The notes: generated from the letters alone by a model not told the origin. Shown: positions 38,993 to 47,956, counted from the first letter of the stretch. The stretch: DNA of 64,000 nt from Stagnihabitans tardus (GCF_009925085.1 NZ_JAABNR010000006.1:124001-188000), one strand, 5' to 3'. Translations and numbers: made by a program.

Positions 38993-39561
38993 CCGAAGTC
39001 CTTCTGATCCTGGTGGGCCTTTTCTTGGGCCTTTGGGGGGCGGTGGTGCTCCTGCCGCGCTTCATGGGCTTCATCAGCCAGCGCCCCGCAGATCACGCGA
39101 CGCTCTCCCCCGCCTTCGACCCCAGGAAGCACCTGAACGGGCCGATCCTTTGCGAAGGCGTGGTCTATGGGCCCCTGGGACGCGTCTCTTCCCGCTTCGT
39201 CGCGCATATGGAGGGGCGCTGGGAGGGCAATCGGGCGGTCCTGTCGGAGCGGTTCTTCTATGACAGCGGCCGCACCCAGGACCGCGAATGGCGGCTGACC
39301 TTGGGCAACCAGGGCCTGGTGGCCGAGGCCGATGACCTGGTGGGCCCGGGGCGCGGCGTGGTTTCGGGCAATGCGGTGCAGATGAAATACCGCATCCGGC
39401 TCGCGCCCGAGGCGGGGGGCCATGTGCTGGATGTGGTCGACTGGATGTACCTGATGGACAATGGCACGATCATGAACCGCAGCCAGTTCCGCAAGTTCGG
39501 CATCAAGGTGGCCGAGCTCATCGCCACGATGCGCCCCCATCCCGAAGCGGTGGCCGCGTGA
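38989..39561 (+). CDS. DUF3833-like membrane-anchored protein
   Basis: A 190-residue protein with an N-terminal hydrophobic helix (MTEVLLILVGLFLGLWGAVV) that is a signal anchor or uncleaved signal. The remainder (NGPILCEGVVYGPLGRVSSR, then FFYDSGRTQDREWRLTLGNQ) matches the DUF3833 pattern as I remember it, a lipocalin-like beta fold. The start at 38989 overlaps the preceding stop (ATGA), so the longer frame from 38932 is rejected. It lies in the RpoE-controlled operon; a role in handling lipid at the membrane is a guess. Confidence 0.75.
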   Translation: MTEVLLILVGLFLGLWGAVVLLPRFMGFISQRPADHATLSPAFDPRKHLNGPILCEGVVYGPLGRVSSRFVAHMEGRWEGNRAVLSERFFYDSGRTQDREWRLTLGNQGLVAEADDLVGPGRGVVSGNAVQMKYRIRLAPEAGGHVLDVVDWMYLMDNGTIMNRSQFRKFGIKVAELIATMRPHPEAVAA

Positions 39562-40280
39562 AAGGCACATATTGGCTGATCGGCGCCTCGGAGGGTCTGG
39601 GCGAGGCGCTTGCCCGGGCGCTGCACAAGAAGGGCGTTTCGCTGGTGCTTTCGGCGCGCAATGGCGAGAAACTGGCGGCGCTGGCGGCGGAACTGCCCGG
39701 CGCGCGGGTCCTGGCCTTGGATGTCAAGGATGCCGCCGCCGTCCAGCACGCGGCCGACATGCTGGGAGAGATCGACGGCATGGTCTGGCTCGCAGGCGTC
39801 TACTGGCCGATGAGCGCGGAGGCCCTGGAGCCCGCGCCCTTCCTCGAGATGTGCGACGTGAATTTCATGGGCGCCGCAAGGGCGGTGGCGGCCGTCGTGC
39901 CGGGGATGGTGAAGCGGGGCCGCGGGCATATCGTGCTGACGGGGTCCCTGTCCGCCTTTCGCGGGCTGCCGGGGGCCATGGGCTACCAGGCCTCCAAGGC
40001 CGGTTGCATGGCGCTGGCGGAAAGCCTCCATGCCGATCTGCGGGGGACGCGGGTCAAGGTGCAACTCGCCTCGCCGGGTTTCATCAAGACCAGGCTGACG
40101 GCGAAGAACCAGTTCAAGATGCCCTTCCTGATGGAGCCCGAAACCGCCGCCGCCGAGATGGTGACCCTGATGGAGAGCCCCCGCTTCGCCCGGCATTTCC
40201 CGAGGGTCTTCTCCTGGCTCTTCCGTTGCAGCCGGTTCCTGCCGGATTGGGCCTATTACCGGGTCTTTGCGCCGAAGTAG
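39558..40280 (+). CDS. Short-chain dehydrogenase/reductase (last gene of the RpoE-regulon operon)
   Basis: A 240-residue SDR. The cofactor motif is YWLIGASEGLGEALARALHK (residues 5-24), the catalytic Ser and YxxxK are in VLTGSLSAFRG and GYQASKAGCMALAESLHADL. The start is GTG at 39558, overlapping the preceding stop (GTGA). The C-terminal tail is basic and aromatic (FRCSRFLPDWAYYRVFAPK), suggesting membrane association. It corresponds in position to the SDR closing the R. sphaeroides locus. Substrate unknown. Confidence 0.9.
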   Translation: MKGTYWLIGASEGLGEALARALHKKGVSLVLSARNGEKLAALAAELPGARVLALDVKDAAAVQHAADMLGEIDGMVWLAGVYWPMSAEALEPAPFLEMCDVNFMGAARAVAAVVPGMVKRGRGHIVLTGSLSAFRGLPGAMGYQASKAGCMALAESLHADLRGTRVKVQLASPGFIKTRLTAKNQFKMPFLMEPETAAAEMVTLMESPRFARHFPRVFSWLFRCSRFLPDWAYYRVFAPK

Positions 40281-40359
40281 CCCGGGGTATACCCCGGGCT
40301 ACGGGTTGCGGCAGCGCCGTTCCCGGCGTCCGGTCTGTGCCTGGCAGTGTCATCTTCTC

Positions 40360-40470
40360 CCCGCCGCCCCGGGCTTGAGCCCCATGGCCTCGACGCGAAA
40401 AACGCAACGTTGACCGCCCCTCACCGCTCAAAGGGTCGAGGCCATGGGGCTCAAGCCCGGGGCGGCGGGG
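40360..40470. repeat. Long inverted repeat of the CCCCGGGCTTGAGCCC family between convergent genes
   Basis: Arms of about 35 bases (40360-40394 and 40435-40470) are inverted copies differing by a single-base bulge, with a 40-base loop. Each arm contains GCCCCGGGCTTGAG and CCATGGCCTCGAC. A smaller palindrome CCCGGGGTATACCCCGGG lies just before at 40281-40298, directly after the SDR stop. The interval 40281-40516 contains no gene and probably provides 3' ends for the SDR operon and rsmB. Confidence 0.75.
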
Positions 40471-40516
40471 GGAGAGAGGGGGCCTCAACCCTCCAAACTC
40501 CAAACCTTCCAAATTC

Positions 40517-41746
40517 TCAGCCCTGCAAGGCGGCCATGTAAAAGCCGTCCATCCCGCCCTGTTTCTCCCAATAGTCCGGGCGCAGGCGCAGGCCATGTGC
40601 GCCCCACCAGGCGGGATCGACCCCGGGCAAGGCGGGTTTCACCGCCCGCATGCCAAGGTCAGAGAGGCGCTCGGCCTGGGCCTCGCCCTCTTCGGGCAGA
40701 AGCGAGCAGGTGCAAAAGACCATCCGCCCGCCCTTCTTCAGCCAGCCCCGGGCGCGGTCGGCCAGCCTGGTTTGCAAGGCGGCCAACTCGCCGACATCGC
40801 GCTCTTGGCGCAGGTAAGGCAGGTCCGGGTGGCGGCGGATCGTGCCGGTGGCGGAACAGGGGGCATCCAGAAGGATCGCGTCGAAAGGCGCCTCGGGCGT
40901 CCAATGCAGGGCATCGGTCACCACGATCTCGGCCTTGAGCCCCGTGCGCGCCAGGTTCTCGCGCAGCCGCGTCAGGCGGGGTTCGGAGATATCCAGCGCC
41001 GTGACCTCGGCGCCGAGGTCGGCGAGCTGCATCGTCTTGCCCCCCGGCGCCGCGCAAAGGTCAAGGACACGCAGGCCCCGCACATCGCCCAGCATCTTGA
41101 CGGCCATCGCGGCCGCCGCATCCTGCACCCAGAACCGCCCCTCGGCAAAGCCCGGCAGGGTCGAGACCTGGCCCGAGGCCATCCGCAAGGAGCCATTGGG
41201 CAGGACCACCGCCCCCGCCGCGGCCAGGGACGCGATCTCGGCCTCGGTTGCATCCGCCCGCAGGGTCAGATCGATGGGCGGGGTCTTGGCGAAGACGCGC
41301 TCCATCCCCTCGACCGCGCGGCGGCCATAAGAGGTGGTCAGAGCCTCGCGCAGCCAGTCGGGCAGGCGCTGATCGCCCTTGACCGCCTTGGGATCGACCC
41401 GGCGCAGGACGGCGTTCACCATGCCCGCAAAGGCCGGGTTGATCTTCTTGGCGGCCTCGACCGCCTCGTGGACCACGCCGTGGGGCGCCTCGCCGGTCAC
41501 CAGCTCCAGAAGCCCCAGCCGCAGGACATTGCAGACCGGCAGGGGCGGGGCCTTCTTCAACAGCGGCAGAAGCGCGCGGTCCAGCTGGCCCATCTGGCGC
41601 AAGACGCCCGAGGCGAGGCGCTGGGCCCGGGCGCGCTCGGGGGCCGAGAGCGCCTCCAGCACCGGGGCCTGGTCGGCCAGGCTCTCCCCCGCCTCCATCA
41701 CCCCCGCCAACAAAGCCAATGCCGCCGCCCGCGCCCGATCTGCCAT
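40517..41746 (-). CDS. rsmB: 16S rRNA (cytosine-967 C5)-methyltransferase RsmB family
   Basis: A 409-residue protein. The N-terminal part is a NusB-like RNA-binding domain (ADRARAAALALLAGVMEAGE), and the C-terminal part is a SAM-dependent m5C methyltransferase. The SAM motif is LDLCAAPGGKTMQLADLGAE. The two catalytic cysteines are in LLDAPCSATGTIRRHPDL and VFCTCSLLPEEGE. The ATG at 41746 (AAGGGA upstream) is chosen; the longer frame would run into the divergent small gene. RsmB or the closely related RsmF/NOL1 function cannot be fully separated by sequence alone, but the NusB domain favours RsmB. Confidence 0.9.
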   Translation of the reverse strand: MADRARAAALALLAGVMEAGESLADQAPVLEALSAPERARAQRLASGVLRQMGQLDRALLPLLKKAPPLPVCNVLRLGLLELVTGEAPHGVVHEAVEAAKKINPAFAGMVNAVLRRVDPKAVKGDQRLPDWLREALTTSYGRRAVEGMERVFAKTPPIDLTLRADATEAEIASLAAAGAVVLPNGSLRMASGQVSTLPGFAEGRFWVQDAAAAMAVKMLGDVRGLRVLDLCAAPGGKTMQLADLGAEVTALDISEPRLTRLRENLARTGLKAEIVVTDALHWTPEAPFDAILLDAPCSATGTIRRHPDLPYLRQERDVGELAALQTRLADRARGWLKKGGRMVFCTCSLLPEEGEAQAERLSDLGMRAVKPALPGVDPAWWGAHGLRLRPDYWEKQGGMDGFYMAALQG

Positions 41747-41804
41747 GCCACTTTCCCTTCGCTTTTCCGCCCTATATCCTGAAACGGAGACGGAGAAAGC
41801 CCCG

Positions 41805-42008
41805 ATGCCCCAAGAACCTGCCGAAGACCTGCCGAAATCCGAAGAAGAGCGCGTCCTGCCGCCCGCAGCCCTGCGCGCGCTGGCCGAGGCGGAAGAGCGG
41901 CGCAAGGCCGAAAAGCCCGCCCTGCCGCCCGAACTTGGCGGCCCCAAGGGGCTGGAGCCCACGCGCCACGGCGATTGGGAGCGCAAGGGGATCGCGGTCG
42001 ATTTCTGA
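41805..42008 (+). CDS. DUF1674 / SDHAF4-like protein
   Basis: A 67-residue protein with a charged, proline-rich N-terminus and the invariant C-terminal block PTRHGDWERKGIAVDF, the hallmark of DUF1674. Mitochondrial SDHAF4 assists flavinated succinate dehydrogenase subunit A; bacterial homologues are presumed to do the same. GGAGAAAG lies upstream of the ATG at 41805. It is divergent from rsmB with a 58-base shared promoter region. Confidence 0.88.
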   Translation: MPQEPAEDLPKSEEERVLPPAALRALAEAEERRKAEKPALPPELGGPKGLEPTRHGDWERKGIAVDF

Positions 42009-42116
42009 ACGGCGGGGAGACCCCCGCCCGGGCGCAGCGCCGCCCTGCGGCGCCCCGACCCTGCCCGGGCCGAGCGGGGATGGGTGGGCGGGAGCGAGGC
42101 CCGGGTAGGGTCGGGT

Positions 42117-43004
42117 TTACAGGACCACGATGCCGGAATGCTTGGCCTTGTGCTCGGGCTCGACATGGATGGTGATGACGCAGCCCTCGATCAGCGCCTT
42201 CAGCGCCGCCTCGACCCGGTCGCACATTTCATGCGCCTCGATCACGGTCATTTCGCCCTTCACCACCAGGTGGAACTCGATGAAGGTCGCAGGCCCCGCC
42301 GCCCTCGTCCTCAGGTCATGCGCCTCGACCGCCCCCACGGCCTCGAGCCCGATCACCCGCCGCACCTCGGCCAGGACCTCTTCGGAGAGGCTTTCATCCA
42401 AAAGCCCCGAAAGGCTCTGGCGCATCACCTTCCAGCCTGACCACAGGATGTTCAAGGCCACCAGCCCCGCCAGCGCCGGATCGGCCCAGGTCCAACCGGT
42501 CTCCAGCGCCAGAAGCACCCCCAAGGCCACCACGACCGAGGAAACCACATCCGACAGAAGGTGCTTGCCATCGGCCACCAAGGCCGGAGAGCGGTGTTTC
42601 CGCCCCTGGTGGATCAGCACCCAGCACCAGATCCCGTTCAAGACGCTGGCCCCGGCATTGACCAGGATCCCCGCGATCGGCGCCTCCAGCACGCGGGGCG
42701 CCATCAGCCCCTCATAGGCCTGTTTCATGATCAGCAAGGCCGCCACGATGATCATGACGCCTTCGAGGATGGCCGAGAAGAGCTCGGCCTTGTGATGGCC
42801 GTAAGGGTGGTTGGCATCGGCGGGCTGCGAGGCATAGTGAATGGCCACAAGCGCCGCCACCGCCGTCACGACATTGACCGTGCTTTCCAGCGCATCCGAC
42901 AAAAGCGCCACCGAGCCCGTCATGACCCAGGCCAAAAGCTTCAGCCCCAGGACCACCAGCCCCACGGCAATGCTGCCCGCCCCCAGTTTCATCGCCTTGG
43001 ACAT
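42117..43004 (-). CDS. Cation diffusion facilitator family transporter
   Basis: A 295-residue CDF transporter with six membrane helices and a cytoplasmic C-terminal domain. The metal site residues are visible in SVALLSDALESTVNVV (near residue 32) and ADGKHLLSDVVSSVVV (near 144). The Asn/His loop HYASQPADANHPYGHHKAEL is typical. It exports Zn, Fe, Mn or another divalent metal in exchange for protons; the exact ion is not readable. It is convergent with the DUF1674 gene and divergent from infA. Confidence 0.92.
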   Translation of the reverse strand: MSKAMKLGAGSIAVGLVVLGLKLLAWVMTGSVALLSDALESTVNVVTAVAALVAIHYASQPADANHPYGHHKAELFSAILEGVMIIVAALLIMKQAYEGLMAPRVLEAPIAGILVNAGASVLNGIWCWVLIHQGRKHRSPALVADGKHLLSDVVSSVVVALGVLLALETGWTWADPALAGLVALNILWSGWKVMRQSLSGLLDESLSEEVLAEVRRVIGLEAVGAVEAHDLRTRAAGPATFIEFHLVVKGEMTVIEAHEMCDRVEAALKALIEGCVITIHVEPEHKAKHSGIVVL

Positions 43005-43188
43005 GGTCTCTCCGCCTTCGTCAGGGGAGCGGCCCTAGCAAAGCCCGGCCCCCAGATCAACCTTAGCCCGATGCAAGCCCGCCATGCAGCCGCCTTTTTC
43101 CCTTGAAAACGGCGAAAAACAGGCGCATAGCACCGCCCATGCCTGCGATCCGCCCCGGACGCGGGCCAATCCTCTTTTCGGAGTGACC

Positions 43189-43407
43189 ATGGCCAAGGAA
43201 GAACTGCTCGAATTCCCCGGTGTCGTCAAGGAACTCCTGCCCAATGCGACATTCAAGGTCGAACTCGACAATGGCCATGAATTGATCGCGGTGATGGCAG
43301 GCAAGATGCGCAAGAACCGCATCCGCGTTCTGGCCGGCGACAAGGTGCAAGTGGAAATGACCCCCTACGACCTGTCGAAGGGCCGCATCAACTACCGGTT
43401 CAAGTGA
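43189..43407 (+). CDS. infA: Translation initiation factor IF-1
   Basis: A 72-residue OB-fold protein, exactly the family length: [20 protein letters not shown], then [20 protein letters not shown]. It binds the 30S A site during initiation. The ATG at 43189 has GGAG seven bases upstream, and the 35 residues of the longer frame are not conserved. It overlaps the next gene (GTGA), in the usual alphaproteobacterial infA-maf-rng-yacG arrangement. Confidence 0.98.
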   Translation: MAKEELLEFPGVVKELLPNATFKVELDNGHELIAVMAGKMRKNRIRVLAGDKVQVEMTPYDLSKGRINYRFK

Positions 43408-43979
43408 GGCTGATCCTCGGTTCCGCCAGCCCGCGCCGCAAGGACTTGCTGGCGCAGCTGGGGATCGTGCCGGACGCGATCCTTCCCCCTGACATCAACG
43501 AGGACCCGGGGCCGCGCGAGCTGCCCCTGCCCTATTGTGCAAGGCTCGCCCGGGAAAAGGCCGCCGCTGTCGCCTGCGAGCCCGATGATCTCGTGCTCTG
43601 CGCCGATACGACGGTGGCGCTCGGCCGCCGGATCCTCGGCAAGCCCGCCAATGCCGTCGAGGCCGCCGCTTTCTTGGCGCTGATGTCGGGCCGCCGCCAC
43701 CAGGTCATCACCGCCGTGGCGGTGAAGCGCGGCGAGAGGCTCTGGGCCCGTGAGGTCACCTCGCAAGTCCGCTTCAAGCGCCTGTCCGAGGTCGAAATCG
43801 CGGCCTATGTCGCCTCTGGCGAATGGCAGGGCAAGGCGGGCGGCTATGGCATCCAGGGGCTCGCGGGCGCCTTCATCCCCTGGATCCAGGGCTCCTTCTC
43901 CGCCATCATGGGCCTGCCCGTGGCCGAGACCGCAACGCTTTTGGCCGCCGCCGGCTGGCCGGTTTGGAGACAGTCATGA
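43404..43979 (+). CDS. maf: Maf-family nucleotide pyrophosphatase
   Basis: A 191-residue nucleoside triphosphate pyrophosphatase. The N-terminal [20 protein letters not shown] and the motif [20 protein letters not shown] are characteristic, with [20 protein letters not shown] in the C-terminal half. Such enzymes remove modified nucleotides (dTTP/UTP or m7GTP types). The start is GTG at 43404, overlapping the infA stop. Confidence 0.93.
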   Translation: MRLILGSASPRRKDLLAQLGIVPDAILPPDINEDPGPRELPLPYCARLAREKAAAVACEPDDLVLCADTTVALGRRILGKPANAVEAAAFLALMSGRRHQVITAVAVKRGERLWAREVTSQVRFKRLSEVEIAAYVASGEWQGKAGGYGIQGLAGAFIPWIQGSFSAIMGLPVAETATLLAAAGWPVWRQS

Positions 43980-45010
43980 ACGGCCGTGTCATCGTCCTGG
44001 ACGAAATCCAGGGCCGCAAGGCAGCAGCCCTGATCTCCGAGGGGCGGCTTGAAGAGCTGCTCATCGACCCCGAGGACGACACGCCGCTCCCCGGCGCCAT
44101 CTACCGCGCAGTGGCCGATCGCCCGATGAAGGGCATGGGCGGCATGTTCGTCAAACTGCCCCAGGGCTCGGGTTTCCTGCGCCAGACCGATGGCCTCGCC
44201 CCCGGTCAGCGCATTGTGGTCCAGGTCACCGGCCCCGCCGAGGAGGGCAAGGCCCTGCCCGTCACGACGCGGCTCCTCTTCAAGGGGCGGCTTGCCATTG
44301 TGACGCCCGAGGCGCCGGGCCTGAACATCTCGCGCCGCATCCGCGACGAGGGCCTGCGGGCCGAGCTCCAGGCGCTCGCCGATGCCGCGATGGAGGGCTC
44401 CGCCCATGGGCTGATCCTGCGCTCGGCCGCCGAGGAGGCCGAGGCCGAGGAAATCGCGGATGAAGTGGCCGAGCTGCGCCAGATGGCCGATGCCGTGACC
44501 GCCGATCTGGACGGCGGGCCGGAGCTTTTGGTCGAGGGCGCCTCGGCCCATGACACCGCCTGGCGCGACTGGGAGGCGGCCGATGAGGTCGTCACCGAAG
44601 GCTTCAAGCGCCTGGGCGTCCTGGAGATGATCGACGACCTCTTGTCGGCGCGGGTCGACCTGCCCGGCGGCGGTCACATGATGATCGAGCCCACCCGCGC
44701 GCTGGTCGCTGTCGATGTGAACACCGGGCCGGATGGCTCTCCGGCGGCAAGCCTGAAGGTGAACATCGCCGCCGCCCGCGACCTGCCGCGCCAATTGCGG
44801 CTGAGGGGTCTGGGCGGCCAGGTCGTGGTGGACTTCGCGCCGATCCCCAAGCGCGACCGGGCGATCCTCGACCAGGTCCTGAAGGCCGCCTTCAAGTCGG
44901 AAGGCGAGACCAACCTGCCCGGCTGGACGGGCCTCGGGCTTTACGAGCTGGTGCGCAAGCGCGACCGGCTGGCCTTGGCTGGATTGATGAAGACGGGGAT
45001 GGCAAAGTGA
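43976..45010 (+). CDS. Short ribonuclease E/G family protein
   Basis: A 344-residue member of the RNase E/G family. The catalytic Asp residues are visible in [15 protein letters not shown] and [15 protein letters not shown]. Compared with E. coli RNase G (about 490 residues) it lacks the S1 domain insertion of the N-terminus and the C-terminal Zn-link/dimer region; this short form occurs beside maf and yacG in Rhodobacterales. The ATG overlaps the maf stop (ATGA), so upstream extension is rejected. Expected role: 5'-end-dependent RNA processing. Confidence 0.88.
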   Translation: MNGRVIVLDEIQGRKAAALISEGRLEELLIDPEDDTPLPGAIYRAVADRPMKGMGGMFVKLPQGSGFLRQTDGLAPGQRIVVQVTGPAEEGKALPVTTRLLFKGRLAIVTPEAPGLNISRRIRDEGLRAELQALADAAMEGSAHGLILRSAAEEAEAEEIADEVAELRQMADAVTADLDGGPELLVEGASAHDTAWRDWEAADEVVTEGFKRLGVLEMIDDLLSARVDLPGGGHMMIEPTRALVAVDVNTGPDGSPAASLKVNIAAARDLPRQLRLRGLGGQVVVDFAPIPKRDRAILDQVLKAAFKSEGETNLPGWTGLGLYELVRKRDRLALAGLMKTGMAK

Positions 45011-45210
45011 GCTGCCCGATCTGCGGCAAGGCCGCCCCACCCGAGGGTCAGCCGCCGAAATACCGCCCCTTCTGCTCCAAGCGCTGCGCCGACATCGACC
45101 TTGGCCGCTGGCTGAACGAGGATTACCGGGTGCCCGCCCAGGCAGAGGACGATTCCGCCGAGGTCGATTCCCCCGACCCCGGCCAAAACCCCGCCCGCCG
45201 CCCGATCTGA
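45007..45210 (+). CDS. yacG: DNA gyrase inhibitor YacG-like zinc protein
   Basis: A 67-residue protein with the YacG zinc motif: CPICGK at residues 3-8 and PFCSKRCADIDLGRW around residues 22-36, giving CxxC-x(n)-CxxxC. YacG binds GyrB and inhibits gyrase. The start is GTG at 45007, overlapping the RNase stop (GTGA). The C-terminal tail is acidic and Pro-rich. The following 45211-45461 interval has no gene that I can support. Confidence 0.92.
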   Translation: MSCPICGKAAPPEGQPPKYRPFCSKRCADIDLGRWLNEDYRVPAQAEDDSAEVDSPDPGQNPARRPI

Positions 45211-45461
45211 AGCGGCTTTCCGCCGCGTCCCGAGCCCGGATCCACGCCCCGCAAAGCCTTTGGGCCTGCGGGGTGATTTCATTTCAGATCAGCCTGTTGC
45301 GCGGGTTTCTTCAAGTAATCTTGGGCCTGTGAGGCACCCATCTCCTTCCCCCATAAAACTTTTCGCGCCGAAGTTCATTTTTCTGTCAAACCCCTCTGGA
45401 CAGGCGCATTCCCCTGACGTATCACCCCGCCATCCGAAGGACAGAGACGTCCACACAGTGT

Positions 45462-45537
45462 GCCCAGATAGCTCAGTCGGTAGAGCAGCGGATTGAAAAT
45501 CCGCGTGTCGCTGGTTCGATTCCGGCTCTGGGCACCA
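45462..45537 (+). tRNA. tRNA-Phe(GAA)
   Basis: A complete 76-base cloverleaf with encoded CCA. The acceptor stem is GCCCAGA / TCTGGGC, the D-arm is GCTCAGTCGGTAGAGC, the anticodon arm has GAA in the loop (ATTGAAAAT), the T-arm is CTGGTTCGATTCCGG. Accessory DNA begins directly downstream, consistent with its use as an integration site, although no second copy of the 3' end was found in the window. Confidence 0.98.
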
Positions 45538-45606
45538 CTCCTTCCCATTGAAAACAAAGATGTTTGTGTTTCGCGTCCGGCGGGATGTGCCTTTATTGTG
45601 CCGTCC

Positions 45607-45627
45607 TGGACAACATATGGACAACAT
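45607..45627. repeat. Tandem TGGACAACAT repeat after tRNA-Phe
   Basis: Two exact 10-base direct repeats (45607-45616 and 45618-45627) separated by one base, 70 bases after the tRNA. They might be part of an attachment site or operator at the element boundary. The rest of 45538-45775 shows no supported gene. Confidence 0.4.
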
Positions 45628-45775
45628 GACGCGAACCTCGGGCAGTGGACCGGCACAGGCTCGATCTTGCTTCTGCCCGCTGTTCACGAAAAAGAGATCC
45701 AATCCGGACGCAGCGCAGTGATCAGGTTGCTATCATGAAGGCGAGGCTTTGCGGCCCGCCTTCAGGAGAACCCGA

Positions 45776-46030
45776 ATGAACGCCATCACCCCCATTCCCC
45801 GCCCCTACCTGACCGAGCAAGAGGTCGCAGACCGCTTCAACGTCTCCACCGCGACCATCCGGCGCTGGATCCGCGAAGGCGCGTTCCCCAGAGGACTGCG
45901 CATCGGAACTGGAACCACGCGGTGGCGCTTGTCCGATATCGAGGCCTATGAAGCCTCCCTCACCTGGGCCCTTTGCACCATGCCCATGGACGTCGCCCTC
46001 GACTTCGGTGCAGCTCAGACCGAGGTGTAA
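45776..46030 (+). CDS. AlpA-like helix-turn-helix / excisionase-type protein
   Basis: An 84-residue DNA-binding protein. The segment YLTEQEVADRFNVSTATIRR, then WIREGAFPRGLRIGTGTTRW with RLSDIEAYEAS, is the MerR-like winged helix seen in AlpA and excisionase families. AGGAG lies before the ATG at 45776, and the extra upstream residues are rejected. It directly precedes the DUF927 ATPase gene (gap four bases), a pairing common in prophages and phage satellites. Confidence 0.85.
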   Translation: MNAITPIPRPYLTEQEVADRFNVSTATIRRWIREGAFPRGLRIGTGTTRWRLSDIEAYEASLTWALCTMPMDVALDFGAAQTEV

Positions 46031-46034
46031 CGAC

Positions 46035-47801
46035 ATGGGACAGATGATCACGCTCACCCGCGACGCCTGGCGCGAAGTGGATCCCGCTGATCCTTCCACC
46101 GCCGTCGCGCATGCCGATGGCATGCCCCCGGGGCTTGAGCTCCTCCCCGACGGCCTGTGGCAGACCGCCCCGGACGGCAAAACGCATCGTATCGGCTCCT
46201 GGCTCGTCATCGAGGCGCTCTTCAAGGAGGCCGTCGGACAGGGCTGGGGCAAGGTCGTGGTCATCACCGACCCCGATGGCACCCGCCACCGCCTGACCTT
46301 CCTCGATGGCGAGATTGCGACGAACTGGAGCAAGGTGCTCTCTACCCTCCTGAATGCAGGTTACCAGCTGGGGGAGGCCCCGGACGCTGGCAAGCGGCTT
46401 CAGCGGGTCTTGCAGGCCTGGCGGCCGCAGGCGCGGAGGTCCCGTATCGGCCGGATCGGCGTGCATTTGACGCCGCAGCCCTGCTTCGTTCTGCCCACCG
46501 GGCAAGTGATCGGGGCCGAGGGACTGGTCGCCGATGCCGCCGCGACCTCTGCAGCCGCAGATATGCAGCCCGCAGGCAGAATCGAAGACTGGCGCGAGCA
46601 GATTGGCGCGCTGTGTTCCGGCAATCCCCTGATGATCATGGCCGTGTCGCTGGCCTTCTTCGGCCCGGTCCTCGGCCTCGTCGACCCTGACATGGGCGGC
46701 GGCTTTCACCTCGGTGGCTCCAGCTCGCGGGGCAAGTCCACGATTGCAGAAGTCGCCGCCTCGGTTTGGGGGGGGCCGCGCCTCCGCCGCAGCTGGAACG
46801 CCACGGCCAACGGGCTCGAAGCCCTTGCGGTCGCCCATAGTGGAACTCTCCTGATCCTGGACGAGATCGGCGAGGCCGCGCCCAAGGTCATTGGCCGTGC
46901 GATCTATGCGCTGTCGAATGGGGCGGGAAAGGGTCGGATGACCTCTGAGGCGGGGCTGAGGGCTGGCGAGAGCTGGGCGCTTGCTTTCCTTTCGACCGGG
47001 GAACTTGGCGTGGCGCGCAAGCTTGCAGAGGCCGGGGTGGATATCATGGCCGGCCAAGCGGTGCGCTTGATCGAAGTGGCCGCGGATGGGCGCCGCTTTG
47101 GCGCCTTCGACACGCTTCATGGCGCAAGGGATGGGGCGGCCTTTGCAGACCTGATCAAGGCGCAGAGGCTTCGCTTCCATGGCACGGCGGGCCCCGCCTT
47201 CGTCGAGGCGGCCTTTGCCGATGTGGAGGCCACACGCGCGCAGATCGGCACCCTGGCGCAGAATGGCATGGTCCGGATGCGCAAGGGCCTTGGCGTCGAG
47301 CCCGATGGCCAGATGCTCCGCGTCTTGAAGCGCTGTGCCCATGTGGCCGCCGCAGGAGAGCTTGCCACCCGCCACGGCCTTACGGGTTGGGCAGCAGGTG
47401 AAGCCGAAAACGCACTGGTCGAGGTTTTCGAGGACTGGCTGGCCGCCCGCGACGATGGCTCGACTTTGGCCGCGACCCTCCACCTTCAAAAACTGCGGTC
47501 CTGGCTGCGGGATCATGACAGCGAGATCGCGGAGCTTCCTGTGGTCAGTGTGTCCAGAACGAAAGGGTGGAAGGACAAGGAGAGGATCTACCTTTCGCCG
47601 GAGGCATGGGTCGAGATCCATGGCCCCAGCCATGCATCTGTCTCGCGGGTCCTCGAGGGTGCTGGTGTTCTCGAAACCGGCGACGGGCGCAACATCGCGG
47701 CTCGTGCCCCGCGCGCCATCCCCGGACGACCCAGGGTCTACCGTTTGAGGCGGGCTTGCGTCGAAGGCGTGGCCTCCCCTGACGGAACACACATGGAATG
47801 A
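46035..47801 (+). CDS. DUF927-type ATPase / putative element helicase
   Basis: A 588-residue protein. The first 190 residues contain a DUF927-like beta-rich part (DGLWQTAPDGKTHRIGSWLV). The central AAA+-like ATPase is marked by a Walker A-type loop GGSSSRGKSTIAEVAAS near residue 235 and Walker B LLILDEIGEAAPK near 277. The C-terminal part is helical. DUF927 proteins are replication-type helicases of integrated elements and plasmids; no primase domain is obvious here. The ATG at 46035 follows the AlpA-like stop by four bases. It is followed by the octamer cluster at 47815, which may be an origin. Confidence 0.8.
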   Translation: MGQMITLTRDAWREVDPADPSTAVAHADGMPPGLELLPDGLWQTAPDGKTHRIGSWLVIEALFKEAVGQGWGKVVVITDPDGTRHRLTFLDGEIATNWSKVLSTLLNAGYQLGEAPDAGKRLQRVLQAWRPQARRSRIGRIGVHLTPQPCFVLPTGQVIGAEGLVADAAATSAAADMQPAGRIEDWREQIGALCSGNPLMIMAVSLAFFGPVLGLVDPDMGGGFHLGGSSSRGKSTIAEVAASVWGGPRLRRSWNATANGLEALAVAHSGTLLILDEIGEAAPKVIGRAIYALSNGAGKGRMTSEAGLRAGESWALAFLSTGELGVARKLAEAGVDIMAGQAVRLIEVAADGRRFGAFDTLHGARDGAAFADLIKAQRLRFHGTAGPAFVEAAFADVEATRAQIGTLAQNGMVRMRKGLGVEPDGQMLRVLKRCAHVAAAGELATRHGLTGWAAGEAENALVEVFEDWLAARDDGSTLAATLHLQKLRSWLRDHDSEIAELPVVSVSRTKGWKDKERIYLSPEAWVEIHGPSHASVSRVLEGAGVLETGDGRNIAARAPRAIPGRPRVYRLRRACVEGVASPDGTHME

Positions 47802-47814
47802 GCCCCGACGGCCG

Positions 47815-47852
47815 GTCGGACCGCTCGGACCAGATGGTCCGACTGGTCCGAC
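47815..47852. repeat. Four-octamer cluster GGTCCGAC (iteron or operator-like)
   Basis: Two inverted copies, GTCGGACC (47815-47822) and CTCGGACC (47824-47831, one mismatch), are followed by two direct GGTCCGAC copies (47836-47843 and 47845-47852). The central copies form TCGGACCA-GA-TGGTCCGA. It begins 13 bases after the stop of the DUF927 gene. It may serve as a replication iteron array, a recombinase site, or a transcription terminator. Confidence 0.6.
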
Positions 47853-47922
47853 ATTGTTGAGAGGGAACATCCACACCTTTGGACAAGCTATTGCTCTGCT
47901 TGATTTTTACGCGGAGACGGCG

Positions 47923-47946
47923 TAAGATAAGTAAATGCTTATCTTA
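47923..47946. promoter_or_regulatory. Perfect AT-rich palindrome before a small gene
   Basis: TAAGATAAG-TAAATG-CTTATCTTA has nine-bp arms and a six-base spacer and ends ten bases before the ATG at 47957. In otherwise GC-rich DNA this looks like an operator of a regulator within the element, overlapping the likely promoter of the small gene. Confidence 0.55.
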
Positions 47947-47956
47947 AGGCCAGATC

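Noticed and set aside
45289-45702. Minus-strand frame across the tRNA region
   Set aside because: It is antisense to tRNA-Phe and its flanks and has no coding character.
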